This document shows, piece after piece, positions 49,422 through 58,143 of a stretch of DNA of 64,000 nucleotides. The position numbers and the translations under genes are program-made. The DNA comes from PHAA01 sp964457945 (GTDB taxonomy: Bacteria > Bacillota > Syntrophomonadia > Syntrophomonadales > Syntrophomonadaceae): contig CAYWFX010000006.1 of NCBI GenBank assembly GCA_964457945.1, positions 1-64,000 of the forward strand, written 5' to 3'. The first letter of the stretch is position 1; each line of letters opens with the position of its first letter. The notes beneath the pieces are model-generated. The model made no database searches and had not been told where the DNA came from. It saw only the letters and a program-made list of their open reading frames with translations.

Positions 49422-50464
49422 GAAACAAGCGTAAGGCGGAGCATTTGGCCCTCGCTATGAATACAGCTGATGGTCCTAGCAGTAGTGGATTTGAGGATGT
49501 CTATCTTTTGCAGGACTCCATACCGGATTTGGCTCTGGAAGAAATTGACCTGCGTATCAATTTTCTAGGCAAAACGATCTGTTCCCCCTTGTTGATTAAT
49601 GCTCTAACAGGAGGACCGGATCAAGCCAAGAATATTAACCGTATTCTAGCGTGTTTGGCCAGCAAGTTCGGTTTAGCTATGGCAGTAGGTTCTATGACCA
49701 TAGCCATGGAAGATCCGGCCCTAAGAGATAGTTTTACTATAGTACGCGAGATGAACCCAGACGGTATTGTACTAGCCAACGTAGGGGCCAATAGCAGCTA
49801 TCATCAAGCTTGTGAGGCAGTAAAGATGATAAAAGCAGATGGTCTGCAGCTTCACTTTAATGTACCGCAAGAGTTGGCTATGGCTGAGGGAGATCGAGAC
49901 TTTCGCGGCATTATTGATAACGTGAGCCGCATAGTGGATGCCTGTCCGGTTCCAGTAATTGCAAAAGAAGTGGGTTTTGGTTTTTCCCAGGAAACGGTGG
50001 CAAAACTATTTGCAGCAGGAGTAAGGATTATTGATAACGGTGGCCAGGGAGGCACCAATTTTCTGGCTATAGAGGATCAACGCCAGGGAATGTTTAATCA
50101 TCAATTGGATGATTGGGGTATACCTACAGCGGTAAGCTTAGCTGAAATAGCTGCCATGCAAATACCTATTCAAATTGTGGCCTCAGGAGGGATTCGAAGC
50201 GCAGTCGACATCGCTAAAGCTATTGCTATGGGGGCTGATATGGTTGGAATTACAGGATTGTTCCTTAAGATCCTCCTACATGAAGGTCAGAATGAACTGG
50301 ATAGGAGAATCGAGAGTTTATTATACCAGCTTAAATCAGTTTTTTTAATGAGCGGAGCCCGGGATTGCTCAATGATAAGGACTAAACCTGTTTTGATATT
50401 AGGTAAGACAGCACAGTGGCTGCGCGCCAGGAACATAGACCCTGGCATTTGGTCCAATAAATAG
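49418..50464 (+). CDS. fni: Isopentenyl-diphosphate delta-isomerase, type 2, with apparent AUA start
   Basis: FMN-dependent interconversion of IPP and DMAPP. The conserved N-terminus R-K-x-E-H reads RNKRKAEHLALAMNTADGP here, then LLINALTGGPDQAKNI, DGLQLHFNVPQELAMAEGDR, VIAKEVGFGFS and IVASGGIRSAVDIAKAIAMG. The only conventional start is TTG 49445, which would remove that substrate-binding motif. The codon ATA at 49418 lies eight bases after GGGAGG (49404-49409) and overlaps the mobA stop as ATAA. No ATG, GTG or TTG exists between the previous in-frame stop and 49418. An AUA start (348 residues) is therefore proposed. A mutation or sequencing error of ATG is the alternative. Confidence 0.88.
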   Translation: MRNKRKAEHLALAMNTADGPSSSGFEDVYLLQDSIPDLALEEIDLRINFLGKTICSPLLINALTGGPDQAKNINRILACLASKFGLAMAVGSMTIAMEDPALRDSFTIVREMNPDGIVLANVGANSSYHQACEAVKMIKADGLQLHFNVPQELAMAEGDRDFRGIIDNVSRIVDACPVPVIAKEVGFGFSQETVAKLFAAGVRIIDNGGQGGTNFLAIEDQRQGMFNHQLDDWGIPTAVSLAEIAAMQIPIQIVASGGIRSAVDIAKAIAMGADMVGITGLFLKILLHEGQNELDRRIESLLYQLKSVFLMSGARDCSMIRTKPVLILGKTAQWLRARNIDPGIWSNK

Positions 50465-50470
50465 AAATTA

Positions 50471-50508
50471 AAAAATGAGCTGCGGAACGATTTCCGGGCT
50501 CATTTTTT
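50471..50508 (+). terminator. Terminator after fni
   Basis: AAAAATGAGC (50471-50480) pairs with GCTCATTTTT (50498-50507) with an inner CGG/CCG pair, and a T run follows. Confidence 0.85.
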
Positions 50509-50685
50509 TGTGTTTTCTGGTATTAGTTATTCCGTAACAAGCCATTACATAATTGTTAGCTAAAGGGGAAATTATAATATTTGAAACCGGTGCTCATTTG
50601 TTCCACTAGTTCAATCCTATATCTAGCAATAATCTTGCTGTTGAGCGCCGGTTTAAACTGATATGTAGAAAGGATGAGACCTAAG

Positions 50686-51402
50686 ATGAGTAATTTCCCT
50701 ATTGGCTTAATTGCCCTGGTAGTTGTATCCATTCTAATTTATTTTGGGGTCGCTCACCGTGTTCTGGATAAGCTTAGAATGAATGACAAATCAGCTTTAG
50801 CGGTTATTGCTGCCATAATTATCGGAAGCTTTATCGATATACCGCTCGGTTCTCGGTTAACCATCAATGTGGGCGGGTCTATTGCAGTTATTTTGGCGGT
50901 TTATGTTTGGTTGGGTGCGGGTACTACCTTTGAAAAAGTCAGGTCCATCATTGCCGCGGTAGTGACTGGTCTGGCTCTATTTATTGCCGGAAGATATCTG
51001 GGGGCGGAACCGGAACAGATATTTATAGACCCAATTTACATCTATCCTCTGGTAGCTGGAGTAGTAGGTTACTTAGCCGGTCGTTCTCGCCGGGGCGCAT
51101 TTTTTGCCGCAGTCATGGGGGTTCTCTCCTTGGACATTGCTCAGTACATTTATCTTATGCGTTCAGGATTGAGAGGAATTGTACATGTAGGTGGTGCCGG
51201 AGCATTTGACTCCCTAATACTATCAGGAATATTGGCTGTGCTTTTAGCGGAATTAATTGGTGAAAGTCTAGAAAGAATTCAGGGAGGACCAGCAACGGAA
51301 GGTAGGTCACCTGAATTAATTAAAAACTTGCGTGAACCGGAACCGGCCCAAAAACCTATGGGTGATGAGCAGAAGGAAGAACGAGGTGATGAGGATGTAT
51401 AA
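50686..51402 (+). CDS. DUF1614-type multi-pass membrane protein
   Basis: 238 residues with about seven membrane helices (for example IGLIALVVVSILIYFGVAH, LAVIAAIIIGSFIDIPLG and YPLVAGVVGYLAG). It resembles DUF1614 proteins, which in Firmicutes are often beside spoIIP. The conserved IDIPL and GGAGAFDSLILSGILAVL segments are visible. The C-terminal tail is charged and cytoplasmic. ATG 50686 is chosen with AAAGGATGAG before it; ATG 50674 is possible. It overlaps spoIIP by eight bases. A role in sporulation or envelope is inferred only from neighbourhood. Confidence 0.75.
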   Translation: MSNFPIGLIALVVVSILIYFGVAHRVLDKLRMNDKSALAVIAAIIIGSFIDIPLGSRLTINVGGSIAVILAVYVWLGAGTTFEKVRSIIAAVVTGLALFIAGRYLGAEPEQIFIDPIYIYPLVAGVVGYLAGRSRRGAFFAAVMGVLSLDIAQYIYLMRSGLRGIVHVGGAGAFDSLILSGILAVLLAELIGESLERIQGGPATEGRSPELIKNLREPEPAQKPMGDEQKEERGDEDV

Positions 51403-52456
51403 ACGTTATGCTTGGATCGCGCTGATATGTCTTTTGCTTCTGGGTTTTAGTGCTGCTGCCCTGGCAGAAGAGGTGGAAAGACCTAGCGGTCAGCATTTTT
51501 CACTGGTGAATGAAAACTTCGATATTATTCATCAGACTGGTCTGCAGGTTTATCCTGGAGATACTTATATTGCTGCCGATAATTCCAAATACCTGGTGAC
51601 AGAGATAAAGGGCAATACTGCTCGCTGTATTTATCAGGGTAAAGAGCCTATGCCGGAGGTAAATGAAAATATCGAAACTCAGGCTAATATTATAAACCAG
51701 TCTATTCCGGCCATAAGTAACGGAGAAAAACCTACGATAGCTGTTTACCATACCCACAGCGATGAATCTTACGTGCCCAATGATGGCAAGGAAAGCATTG
51801 ATGGTAATGGAGGGATATACGATGTGGGAGCAGCTTTTGTAACCCAGTTGGAGTCGATGGGATTCAATGTGGATTACAATAAGGAAAATCACAATCCGCA
51901 TGATGTAAATGCATATAATCGCTCCCGTAAGACAGCAGCTAGCTTAATGAAGAAAGTACCTGCGGCAATAATTGACGTACATCGCGATGCTGTGCCGCCT
52001 GGAGAATACCAAGCTAATGTGAACGGTCAAGCGGTAACCAAAGTAAAACTGGTGGTAGGCAAGTCTAATCCCACCATGAAAACCAATATGGAATTCGCTA
52101 AAAATATCAAGGCAGTTATGGATAAAAAGGCGCCCGGTTTGTCGGATGGAATCTTTATTGGCAAAGGTTCATACAATCAAGATTTGAGTCCGCGTGCTAT
52201 GTTAATTGAGGTGGGGGCGCATACCAATGATAAGCTGGCAGCTGAGAAAGGGGTCAAATTATTTGCTGATTTACTACCGTCCGTACTGGGAATAACACCA
52301 ACTACGGGAGCGAATGTCGGCAGTACTGATCCTGCCAAAAAACCTGCCACTTCGAGTAATCAAAAAGCAGGTACAACTATCCTGATAATTTTGGTAGTAG
52401 TGGGAGCAGTAATCGGTGGATTCTTCATGTTGAATCGGGGGTCTACCGCTAAGTAA
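51395..52456 (+). CDS. spoIIP: Stage II sporulation protein P (SpoIIP-like)
   Basis: Peptidoglycan amidase/endopeptidase used in septal wall thinning and engulfment. 353 residues. An N-terminal signal-anchor (YAWIALICLLLLGFSAAALA) is followed by the SpoIIP core, with the zinc-binding YHTHSDESYVPNDGKE and VDVHRD-like IIDVHRDAVPPGEYQA, and ends with RAMLIEVGAHTNDKLA. There is a second membrane helix near the C-terminus (TILIILVVVGAVIGGFFML). ATG 51395 has GAGGTGAT close upstream. The extra C-terminal helix is not usual for B. subtilis SpoIIP. It overlaps the DUF1614 gene and is followed by two DUF3189 genes. Confidence 0.88.
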   Translation: MYKRYAWIALICLLLLGFSAAALAEEVERPSGQHFSLVNENFDIIHQTGLQVYPGDTYIAADNSKYLVTEIKGNTARCIYQGKEPMPEVNENIETQANIINQSIPAISNGEKPTIAVYHTHSDESYVPNDGKESIDGNGGIYDVGAAFVTQLESMGFNVDYNKENHNPHDVNAYNRSRKTAASLMKKVPAAIIDVHRDAVPPGEYQANVNGQAVTKVKLVVGKSNPTMKTNMEFAKNIKAVMDKKAPGLSDGIFIGKGSYNQDLSPRAMLIEVGAHTNDKLAAEKGVKLFADLLPSVLGITPTTGANVGSTDPAKKPATSSNQKAGTTILIILVVVGAVIGGFFMLNRGSTAK

Positions 52457-52515
52457 GCCCAAGATCCGCATGAAATTTCGACTTAACTAAATATTGAGTG
52501 ATGGACGGAGCTAGA

Positions 52516-52995
52516 ATGAAAATTATTTACCATTGCTTCGGGGGATCCCATTCATCTGTAACCGCTGCGGCACTTCACCTGGGGATGTTAAACAAGACCA
52601 GGCCTCCCAGCAAGGAACAATTAATGGAGATACCATATTATGATAAAACCAGCGATGCAGATTTTGGTTCGATCAGATTCATGGGTACTGATGAATTCGG
52701 CAATGAGGTTTATGTCTTGGGCAAAAAAAGTATGGGTAACAGATATAGCGCGATCTTAATGGGTGTGGCTGAAATACTAGGAAGCCAGGATCAGCTTATC
52801 GTAGTCAACTGTATGGATAGAGTAAACTGGAGCATGAAGATAGGAGGTTTTACCTCACGACGCATGAGATTAGTATTATTAGGTAGACCGGTAGTAATCT
52901 GGGGAACGCAGAAGGCATTTAGTCAACTGGTTAATCTGGTAGAAATAACCCGTCTGAAAGTCATGGGCATTGATTATAAGGCTCAGGCAACCTGA
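52516..52995 (+). CDS. DUF3189 family protein (first of two)
   Basis: 159 residues from ATG 52516, with GGACGGAG upstream. N-terminal KIIYHCFGGSHSSVTAAALH with IPYYDK, then FMGTDEFGNEVYVLGKKSMG, matches DUF3189 proteins of spore-forming Firmicutes. The YHCFGGSHSS loop looks like a phosphate-binding loop. The function is unknown. It lies after spoIIP and ends two bases before the second copy. A role in sporulation is inferred from context only. Confidence 0.8.
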   Translation: MKIIYHCFGGSHSSVTAAALHLGMLNKTRPPSKEQLMEIPYYDKTSDADFGSIRFMGTDEFGNEVYVLGKKSMGNRYSAILMGVAEILGSQDQLIVVNCMDRVNWSMKIGGFTSRRMRLVLLGRPVVIWGTQKAFSQLVNLVEITRLKVMGIDYKAQAT

Positions 52996-52997
52996 TT

Positions 52998-53441
52998 ATG
53001 AACATTCTTTTTTTGGGTACGACGGGGATTCATCACACGCTTATAGCCGCCCATTTATATTTGGGCAAGCCCAGTCCAGCTAATTATAGAAATATAAAAT
53101 TTTGGGGTGATCGCAGCAAGGAAGCTCTAGGATATCCATTATTCGTGGATCTTGATGAACAGCGCAATGGAATCTATTCTCTGGGAGTGGGACGAGATGT
53201 TCTGATGGCCACAAAATCAATCGAACAATTGCTTGAGATATTGAATTGCACGGAATCTGATTTGATTGTGAAGCCTGTATTTATAAACAGAGAGAGATTA
53301 TTATTATTTCTACACCGGATTGGCCGAATTAAGATAGTTAATTACCTGGTTCTACCCATGATTGCTTATTTGCTTAAAAAGGAGTTTGCTACCATAAATC
53401 AACAGATTAAGGAGTTTAAAAGCAAGGTCAGATGTGCTTAA
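52998..53441 (+). CDS. DUF3189 family protein (second of two)
   Basis: 147 residues. NILFLGTTGIHHTLIAAHLY aligns with the start of the preceding protein, GIYSLGVGRDVLMATKSIEQ with its VYVLGKKSMGNRYSAI, and the ends diverge. The phosphate-loop-like motif is changed to LGTTGIHHT. It begins two bases after the first copy, so the pair is a tandem duplication that has diverged strongly. The C-terminus runs into a terminator hairpin. Confidence 0.75.
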   Translation: MNILFLGTTGIHHTLIAAHLYLGKPSPANYRNIKFWGDRSKEALGYPLFVDLDEQRNGIYSLGVGRDVLMATKSIEQLLEILNCTESDLIVKPVFINRERLLLFLHRIGRIKIVNYLVLPMIAYLLKKEFATINQQIKEFKSKVRCA

Positions 53442-53460
53442 GCATATGTCTGACCTCTTT
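53425..53460 (+). terminator. Terminator overlapping the end of the second DUF3189 gene
   Basis: AGGTCAGA (53425-53432) pairs with TCTGACCT (53449-53456), with an inner GCTTAAGC palindrome and CTTT after it. The 5' arm is inside the last codons of the gene. Confidence 0.65.
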
Positions 53461-53573
53461 GATTTTCTTGCGAATATCGGCTTTTTAGCGGATAATTGCT
53501 TAGTAGGATTATACTTAGGGTTATGAAATAATAAGTTTCATTAGATATTATTATTTGGTAAACCCTTACCAGG

Positions 53574-54890
53574 ATGGTGAAAATCAAGGTGGCAGCACGA
53601 ATTAAAGAAATTGGGCCAGGTAGTATTGCCGAAGAGATGGATATTAGACCGGGCGATAAATTGCTCTCTATAAATTCTCATCCTATAACTGATATTCTCG
53701 ATTATCAGTTTTATTCTCAGGATGATTATTTAGTAGTAGAAATAGAAAAAGAAAATCGTGAAATATGGTCTCTGGAGATTGAAAAAGACTATGATGAAGA
53801 ACTGGGCTTTCATTTTATGGAACCGGTATTTGATCGCATGAAATCATGCCAAAATCGTTGTGTTTTTTGTTTTGTAGATCAACTTCCTCCTAATATGCGC
53901 AAAAGCCTTTACATTAAAGACGATGATTATCGCCATTCCTTTTTATATGGAAATTTTATAACCTTAACTAATATTTCCGAAGCTGACTGGCAAAAAATAA
54001 TAGAGATGCGTCTTAGTCCCCTTTATGTATCGGTACATTGCATCCAGGCTGATTTGCGAAGGAAAATGCTAGGGAACCAGCAGGCCGGAAATATCAAGCA
54101 GGACTTACAGCGCCTTCGCGAGGCTGGTATAGAGGTACATACCCAGATTGTCCTTTGTCCTGGATGGAACGATGGTGACATTTTAAGCGAAACCATAGAT
54201 GAGCTGGCAAATTTATATCCTGGGGTTGTTTCTGTAGGGATGGTACCGGTAGGCTTAACCGGCCATCGGGATAAACTTTCTGCGCTCAGCCCGGTTACAG
54301 AGGAACAGGCCCGCCAAACGATTCGCACGGTGGAAGCTTATCAGCAACGCTTCAGAAAAAAATGGGGCCTAGGCCTCGTATACTTGGCGGATGAGTTTTA
54401 TTTGCGGGCACACGTTGACTTGCCTGAGGCTGAATATTATGATGATTATTGCCAGATTGAAAATGGTATTGGCCTAGCCCGAATCTTACAAGATGAGTTT
54501 GCGGAATTAGAACCATCCCTACCTGCGGCCATAAGTAACCGCGAGGCATATATAATCATTGGGCAATCGGCAGAGCAGGTCTTTCGAGAGCTTGTTCTGA
54601 GGCTTAATCGGGTTCAGGGCTTGTCGGTAAAGCTGATTCCGGTAGAAAATCGCTTTTTTGGCGGGGGAGTAACTGTAACTGGTTTGTTGACCGGCAATGA
54701 TATAATAGATACTCTGGGCGAATCATATAAAGGCAAAAGAGTCATTATTTCTGAAGTTTTATGTAGAGAAGGGCAGGATGTATTGCTGGACGATACCCTT
54801 TTGGAGGATATAAAGAAAAAAAGCCGGGCTGACATTCGCATCGTAGATGGCAGCGCCCGCAGCCTTATAGAAGCGATACTATCTGACTAG
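53574..54890 (+). CDS. PDZ/DUF512 radical-SAM-like protein
   Basis: 438 residues. The N-terminal PDZ-like segment (KEIGPGSIAEEMDIRPGDKL then LSINSHPITD) precedes a radical-SAM-type CxxxCxxC (SCQNRCVFCFVDQLP) and the barrel. The C-terminal DUF512 part reads VPVGLTGHRDKLSALSPVTE, FYLRAHVDLPEAEYYDDY and NRFFGGGVTVTGLLTGNDII. In clostridia this gene commonly sits before der, as here (22 bases). Some annotations call it a putative Fe-S oxidoreductase; the reaction is unknown. ATG 53574 is taken; GTG 53589 is a possible later start. Confidence 0.88.
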   Translation: MVKIKVAARIKEIGPGSIAEEMDIRPGDKLLSINSHPITDILDYQFYSQDDYLVVEIEKENREIWSLEIEKDYDEELGFHFMEPVFDRMKSCQNRCVFCFVDQLPPNMRKSLYIKDDDYRHSFLYGNFITLTNISEADWQKIIEMRLSPLYVSVHCIQADLRRKMLGNQQAGNIKQDLQRLREAGIEVHTQIVLCPGWNDGDILSETIDELANLYPGVVSVGMVPVGLTGHRDKLSALSPVTEEQARQTIRTVEAYQQRFRKKWGLGLVYLADEFYLRAHVDLPEAEYYDDYCQIENGIGLARILQDEFAELEPSLPAAISNREAYIIIGQSAEQVFRELVLRLNRVQGLSVKLIPVENRFFGGGVTVTGLLTGNDIIDTLGESYKGKRVIISEVLCREGQDVLLDDTLLEDIKKKSRADIRIVDGSARSLIEAILSD

Positions 54891-54912
54891 TTAGAAATTT
54901 GGAGGAATACAA

Positions 54913-56241
54913 ATGGCAAAACCTGTAGTTGCAATAGTTGGCAGGCCTAATGTAGGTAAATCAACCCTGTTTAATCGTCTGGTAGGGGCACGCAAGGCGA
55001 TAGTCGAGGATATTCCGGGCGTTACCCGTGACCGGCTCTATGACATTTCAGATTGGGCAGGCCGGGATTTTATTATCATAGATACCGGAGGCATACGCTT
55101 TGATGAAGGTGACATTTTTACTCGAGAAATTAAGCTTCAGGCTGAAATAGCTATTGAAGAAGCTGACGTAATCCTTTTTGTGGTGGATACTCATGACGGA
55201 ATGAATACTGAGGATGAACAGGTAGCCAATTTGCTGCGCAAGAGCAAGAAACCAGTAGTTCTAGCGGCCAATAAAGTAGAGAATTTCGACAAACAACTGG
55301 AGTATTATGAATTCTATAATCTGGGATTAGGTGAACCTATACCCGTATCAGCAATGCATGGCAGGAATATCAATGAACTCTTGGATGCAGTTATTGACCG
55401 CTTTGCCCCTGCTTCAGAATATGAGGAAGATAGTGATGCGATTAAGATTGCGATTGTAGGACGCCCTAATGTAGGGAAATCCTCGCTGGTTAATGCTCTC
55501 CTGGGGGAGGAGCGGGTTATCGTCAGCGATGTGCCCGGCACTACCCGAGATGCTATTGACACCCCTTTTGAGTACGAAGGGAATAAATATATTCTGATTG
55601 ATACGGCTGGTATTAGGAAAAAATCTCGCATAAAAGAGGCGACGGAAAGATATAGCGTAATAAGGGCCCTAAAAAGTGTGGAACGGGCGGACGTAGTCTT
55701 GACTATGCTGGATGCCAGCGAAGGGGTAATCGAACAGGATCAAAGAATTGCCGGATATGTGCATGAACAGGGCAAAGCCAATATTATTGTAGTAAACAAA
55801 TGGGACCTTATTGAAAAAGATGGGCATACCATGAATACCTATGACAAAGACATACGAGAAAACCTCAAATTTTTAGCCTATTGCCCAATTTTGTATATTT
55901 CAGCTCTGACCAAGAAGAGGATTTTCAAAGTTCTGGAATTAGTGGATTTTGTATCAGGACAACATAATAGGCGGATTAAAACGTCAGAGTTAAACCAGGT
56001 TATCAGTGAGGCAATGTTATTGAATCCGCTGCCTGGTGGTGGTGGGAAGAAAGTGAAGATATATTATGCAACCCAGGTGCAGACTGCACCACCTACCTTC
56101 ATCTTTTTTGCCAATCACCCTGACAAAATACACTTTTCCTATATGAGACATCTGGACAATGTGTTGCGCAAGAATTTTGGTTTTGAGGGAACACCCATAA
56201 GATTAGTGCTTCGTAAGCGGGATGAGAAAGATGAAAAATAA
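54913..56241 (+). CDS. der: Ribosome-assembly GTPase Der (EngA)
   Basis: Acts in maturation of the 50S ribosomal subunit. 442 residues with two tandem G domains: IVGRPNVGKSTLFNRLVG, DTGGI and ANKVE, then IVGRPNVGKSSLVNALLG, DTAGIRKKSRI and VNKWDLIEKD. The C-terminal KH-like domain contains KIYYATQVQTAPPTFIFFAN. GGAGGAAT precedes ATG 54913. It is followed by plsY and gpsA, the usual neighbours. Confidence 0.97.
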   Translation: MAKPVVAIVGRPNVGKSTLFNRLVGARKAIVEDIPGVTRDRLYDISDWAGRDFIIIDTGGIRFDEGDIFTREIKLQAEIAIEEADVILFVVDTHDGMNTEDEQVANLLRKSKKPVVLAANKVENFDKQLEYYEFYNLGLGEPIPVSAMHGRNINELLDAVIDRFAPASEYEEDSDAIKIAIVGRPNVGKSSLVNALLGEERVIVSDVPGTTRDAIDTPFEYEGNKYILIDTAGIRKKSRIKEATERYSVIRALKSVERADVVLTMLDASEGVIEQDQRIAGYVHEQGKANIIVVNKWDLIEKDGHTMNTYDKDIRENLKFLAYCPILYISALTKKRIFKVLELVDFVSGQHNRRIKTSELNQVISEAMLLNPLPGGGGKKVKIYYATQVQTAPPTFIFFANHPDKIHFSYMRHLDNVLRKNFGFEGTPIRLVLRKRDEKDEK

Positions 56242-56264
56242 ATTAAGTGGTGGGGGAGGATTCT

Positions 56265-56867
56265 ATGCTGGAAGCTCTGTTGGTTCTATTATGCTATTTA
56301 TTAGGTTCAATTCCATTTTCGTATATCTTTAGCAGGATATTGGGCGGGGTTGATATTAGGGCTAAAGGTACTGGAAATGTAGGGGCTACGAATGTACTCA
56401 GAACCCTAGGAATCAAGATTGCCCTAGCTTCTCTCCTGGGAGACTTTTTAAAAGGTGTCTTAGCAGCTTGGTTGGGCTTGCATTTCGGAGGGGAAATATT
56501 GGCTGCCCTATGTGCAAGTATAGTTGTAGTAGGGCATTGTTGGCCGATATTCTTGGGTTTTAGGGGCGGAAAAGGCGTTTCTACATCTGCAGGAGCACTA
56601 CTAGTTCTTGTGCCTCCGGTCATGCTTATGGTTATGCTTACATTTATAACTTTAATTGCCGTGACCCGCTATGTTTCGCTGGGATCGGTGTGCGGGGCTG
56701 CTCTGCTGCCATTAATGCTTTTGCTTATGCACCAACCCTGGCCATATGTCATAATGGGCTTTATTCTTGCCAGTATCGTATTATTCCGGCATAGGGAGAA
56801 CATAGAACGTCTTCGTAAAGGAACCGAGAAAAAGATTAATGAAAAGGCAAGTGGAGAAGGGAAATGA
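56265..56867 (+). CDS. plsY: Acyl-phosphate:glycerol-3-phosphate acyltransferase
   Basis: Polytopic membrane enzyme for the first acyl transfer in phospholipid synthesis. 200 residues with about five to six helices. Motifs: LLGSIPFSYIFSRIL, DIRAKGTGNVGATNVLRTLG, GDFLKGVLAAWLG, and WPIFLGFRGGKGVSTSAGA. ATG 56265 follows GGGGGAGGA by about six bases; GTG 56247 is not supported. gpsA, which makes its glycerol-3-phosphate, follows. Confidence 0.95.
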   Translation: MLEALLVLLCYLLGSIPFSYIFSRILGGVDIRAKGTGNVGATNVLRTLGIKIALASLLGDFLKGVLAAWLGLHFGGEILAALCASIVVVGHCWPIFLGFRGGKGVSTSAGALLVLVPPVMLMVMLTFITLIAVTRYVSLGSVCGAALLPLMLLLMHQPWPYVIMGFILASIVLFRHRENIERLRKGTEKKINEKASGEGK

Positions 56868-56877
56868 TAGAGTAGAT

Positions 56878-57891
56878 ATGGAGAAGGTATGTGTACTAGG
56901 GGCTGGCAGCTGGGGAACTACCTTGGCAGCTTTATTGGCTAAAAATGATAAGCAAGTAGCTCTCTGGGGGAGAGTTGAGGATGGAGTAGAGCTTATTGCG
57001 AAGAGCCGCGAGAACTGCCAATTCCTTCCCGGCATAGTAATACCGGATCAGGTTACTCCTACGGTAGATATAGCTGCTGCTATAGAAGGAGCGAGCCTTA
57101 TTGTATTGTCAATTCCTTCTCAGGCACTCCGTGAGGTTCTTATATCAGTTAAAAAATACCTGGATAAAGATATATGTATTGTTAATACGGCCAAAGGTTT
57201 GGAGATAACTACGGGCTTGCGCTTGAGCCAGTTGGTTGAAGAGATACTGGGACAGGAAGTCCGGGAAAGGTTTGCAGTATTATCTGGTCCCAGTCATGCT
57301 GAAGAAGTAGCTCGGGAAATCCCTACCGCGGTTACGGTAGCTGCAAGTTGCAATGATACAGCTTTCCTGGTGCAAGACTATTTTATGTCTCCTGCCTTTA
57401 GAGTTTATACTAACCCGGATGTAGCAGGGGTAGAGTTAGGCGGAGCCCTAAAAAATATCATAGCTCTAGCCGCAGGTGTTGCTTACGGATTGGGATATGG
57501 GGATAATACTATGGCCGCCTTAATGACTCGAGGCCTGACCGAAATTATTAGAATGGGTGCAGCTATGGGAGGTGATCCTCGTACCTTTAGCGGACTAAGC
57601 GGTATGGGTGATCTGGTTGTAACTTGTGGGAGCAGGCATTCCCGCAACCGGCGGGCGGGAGAATTCATAGGCCAGGGTCTAAGCTTGGAAGAGACCTTGC
57701 TGCGTATTGGAATGGTTGTGGAGGGAGCTCATACCTGTAGGGTGGTACATAAAATTGCATTGGAGATGGGTATTGATATGCCAATCACCAAAGCCTGTTA
57801 TCAGGTATTATATGAAAACAGAGATCCTCGGGAAATGGTATTGAATCTAATGGAGCGACAAAAAAAGCATGAGATCGAAGAAATTACATAG
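56878..57891 (+). CDS. gpsA: Glycerol-3-phosphate dehydrogenase (NAD(P)+)
   Basis: Reduces dihydroxyacetone phosphate to glycerol-3-phosphate for lipids. 337 residues. The cofactor motif is VCVLGAGSWGTTLAALLA. The catalytic Lys is in GVELGGALKNIIALAAGV, and SGLSGMGDLVVTCGSRHSRN is the substrate region. ATG 56878 is ten bases past the plsY stop; the ribosome binding site is weak (AGAAGGGA is 17 bases away), so coupling to plsY is likely. The frame is open to 56839, inside plsY, without support. Confidence 0.94.
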   Translation: MEKVCVLGAGSWGTTLAALLAKNDKQVALWGRVEDGVELIAKSRENCQFLPGIVIPDQVTPTVDIAAAIEGASLIVLSIPSQALREVLISVKKYLDKDICIVNTAKGLEITTGLRLSQLVEEILGQEVRERFAVLSGPSHAEEVAREIPTAVTVAASCNDTAFLVQDYFMSPAFRVYTNPDVAGVELGGALKNIIALAAGVAYGLGYGDNTMAALMTRGLTEIIRMGAAMGGDPRTFSGLSGMGDLVVTCGSRHSRNRRAGEFIGQGLSLEETLLRIGMVVEGAHTCRVVHKIALEMGIDMPITKACYQVLYENRDPREMVLNLMERQKKHEIEEIT

Positions 57892-57976
57892 GGCTGATTA
57901 CGAAATAAGATGTAACTGATGCCGGCATGTATGAAACAGTTATTCCGTGACGATCCCTCAATATAAAATGCTTGGT

Positions 57977-58006
57977 AAAAAGTGTGGTAAATATCACACT
58001 TTTTTT
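57977..58006 (+). terminator. Terminator after gpsA
   Basis: AAAAAGTGTG (57977-57986) pairs perfectly with CACACTTTTT (57995-58004), followed by T residues. It separates the der-plsY-gpsA block from spoIVA. Confidence 0.88.
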
Positions 58007-58143
58007 CTTTTCTGGTTATATTACCGGGTATATATAAATATATTTATAGTGTTATAGACCGAATGCCCATTTGTAAGGGGTATCCTAATTCGGAGGGAGG
58101 GTGCCTTTTAAAAAGTCTTAATCCGAGGGAGGGAAAAAGAGAA

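Noticed and set aside
58063..58143. N-terminal extension of SpoIVA
   Set aside because: The extra 27 codons lie upstream of a good ribosome binding site and do not resemble the family; GTG 58144 gives exactly the family length.
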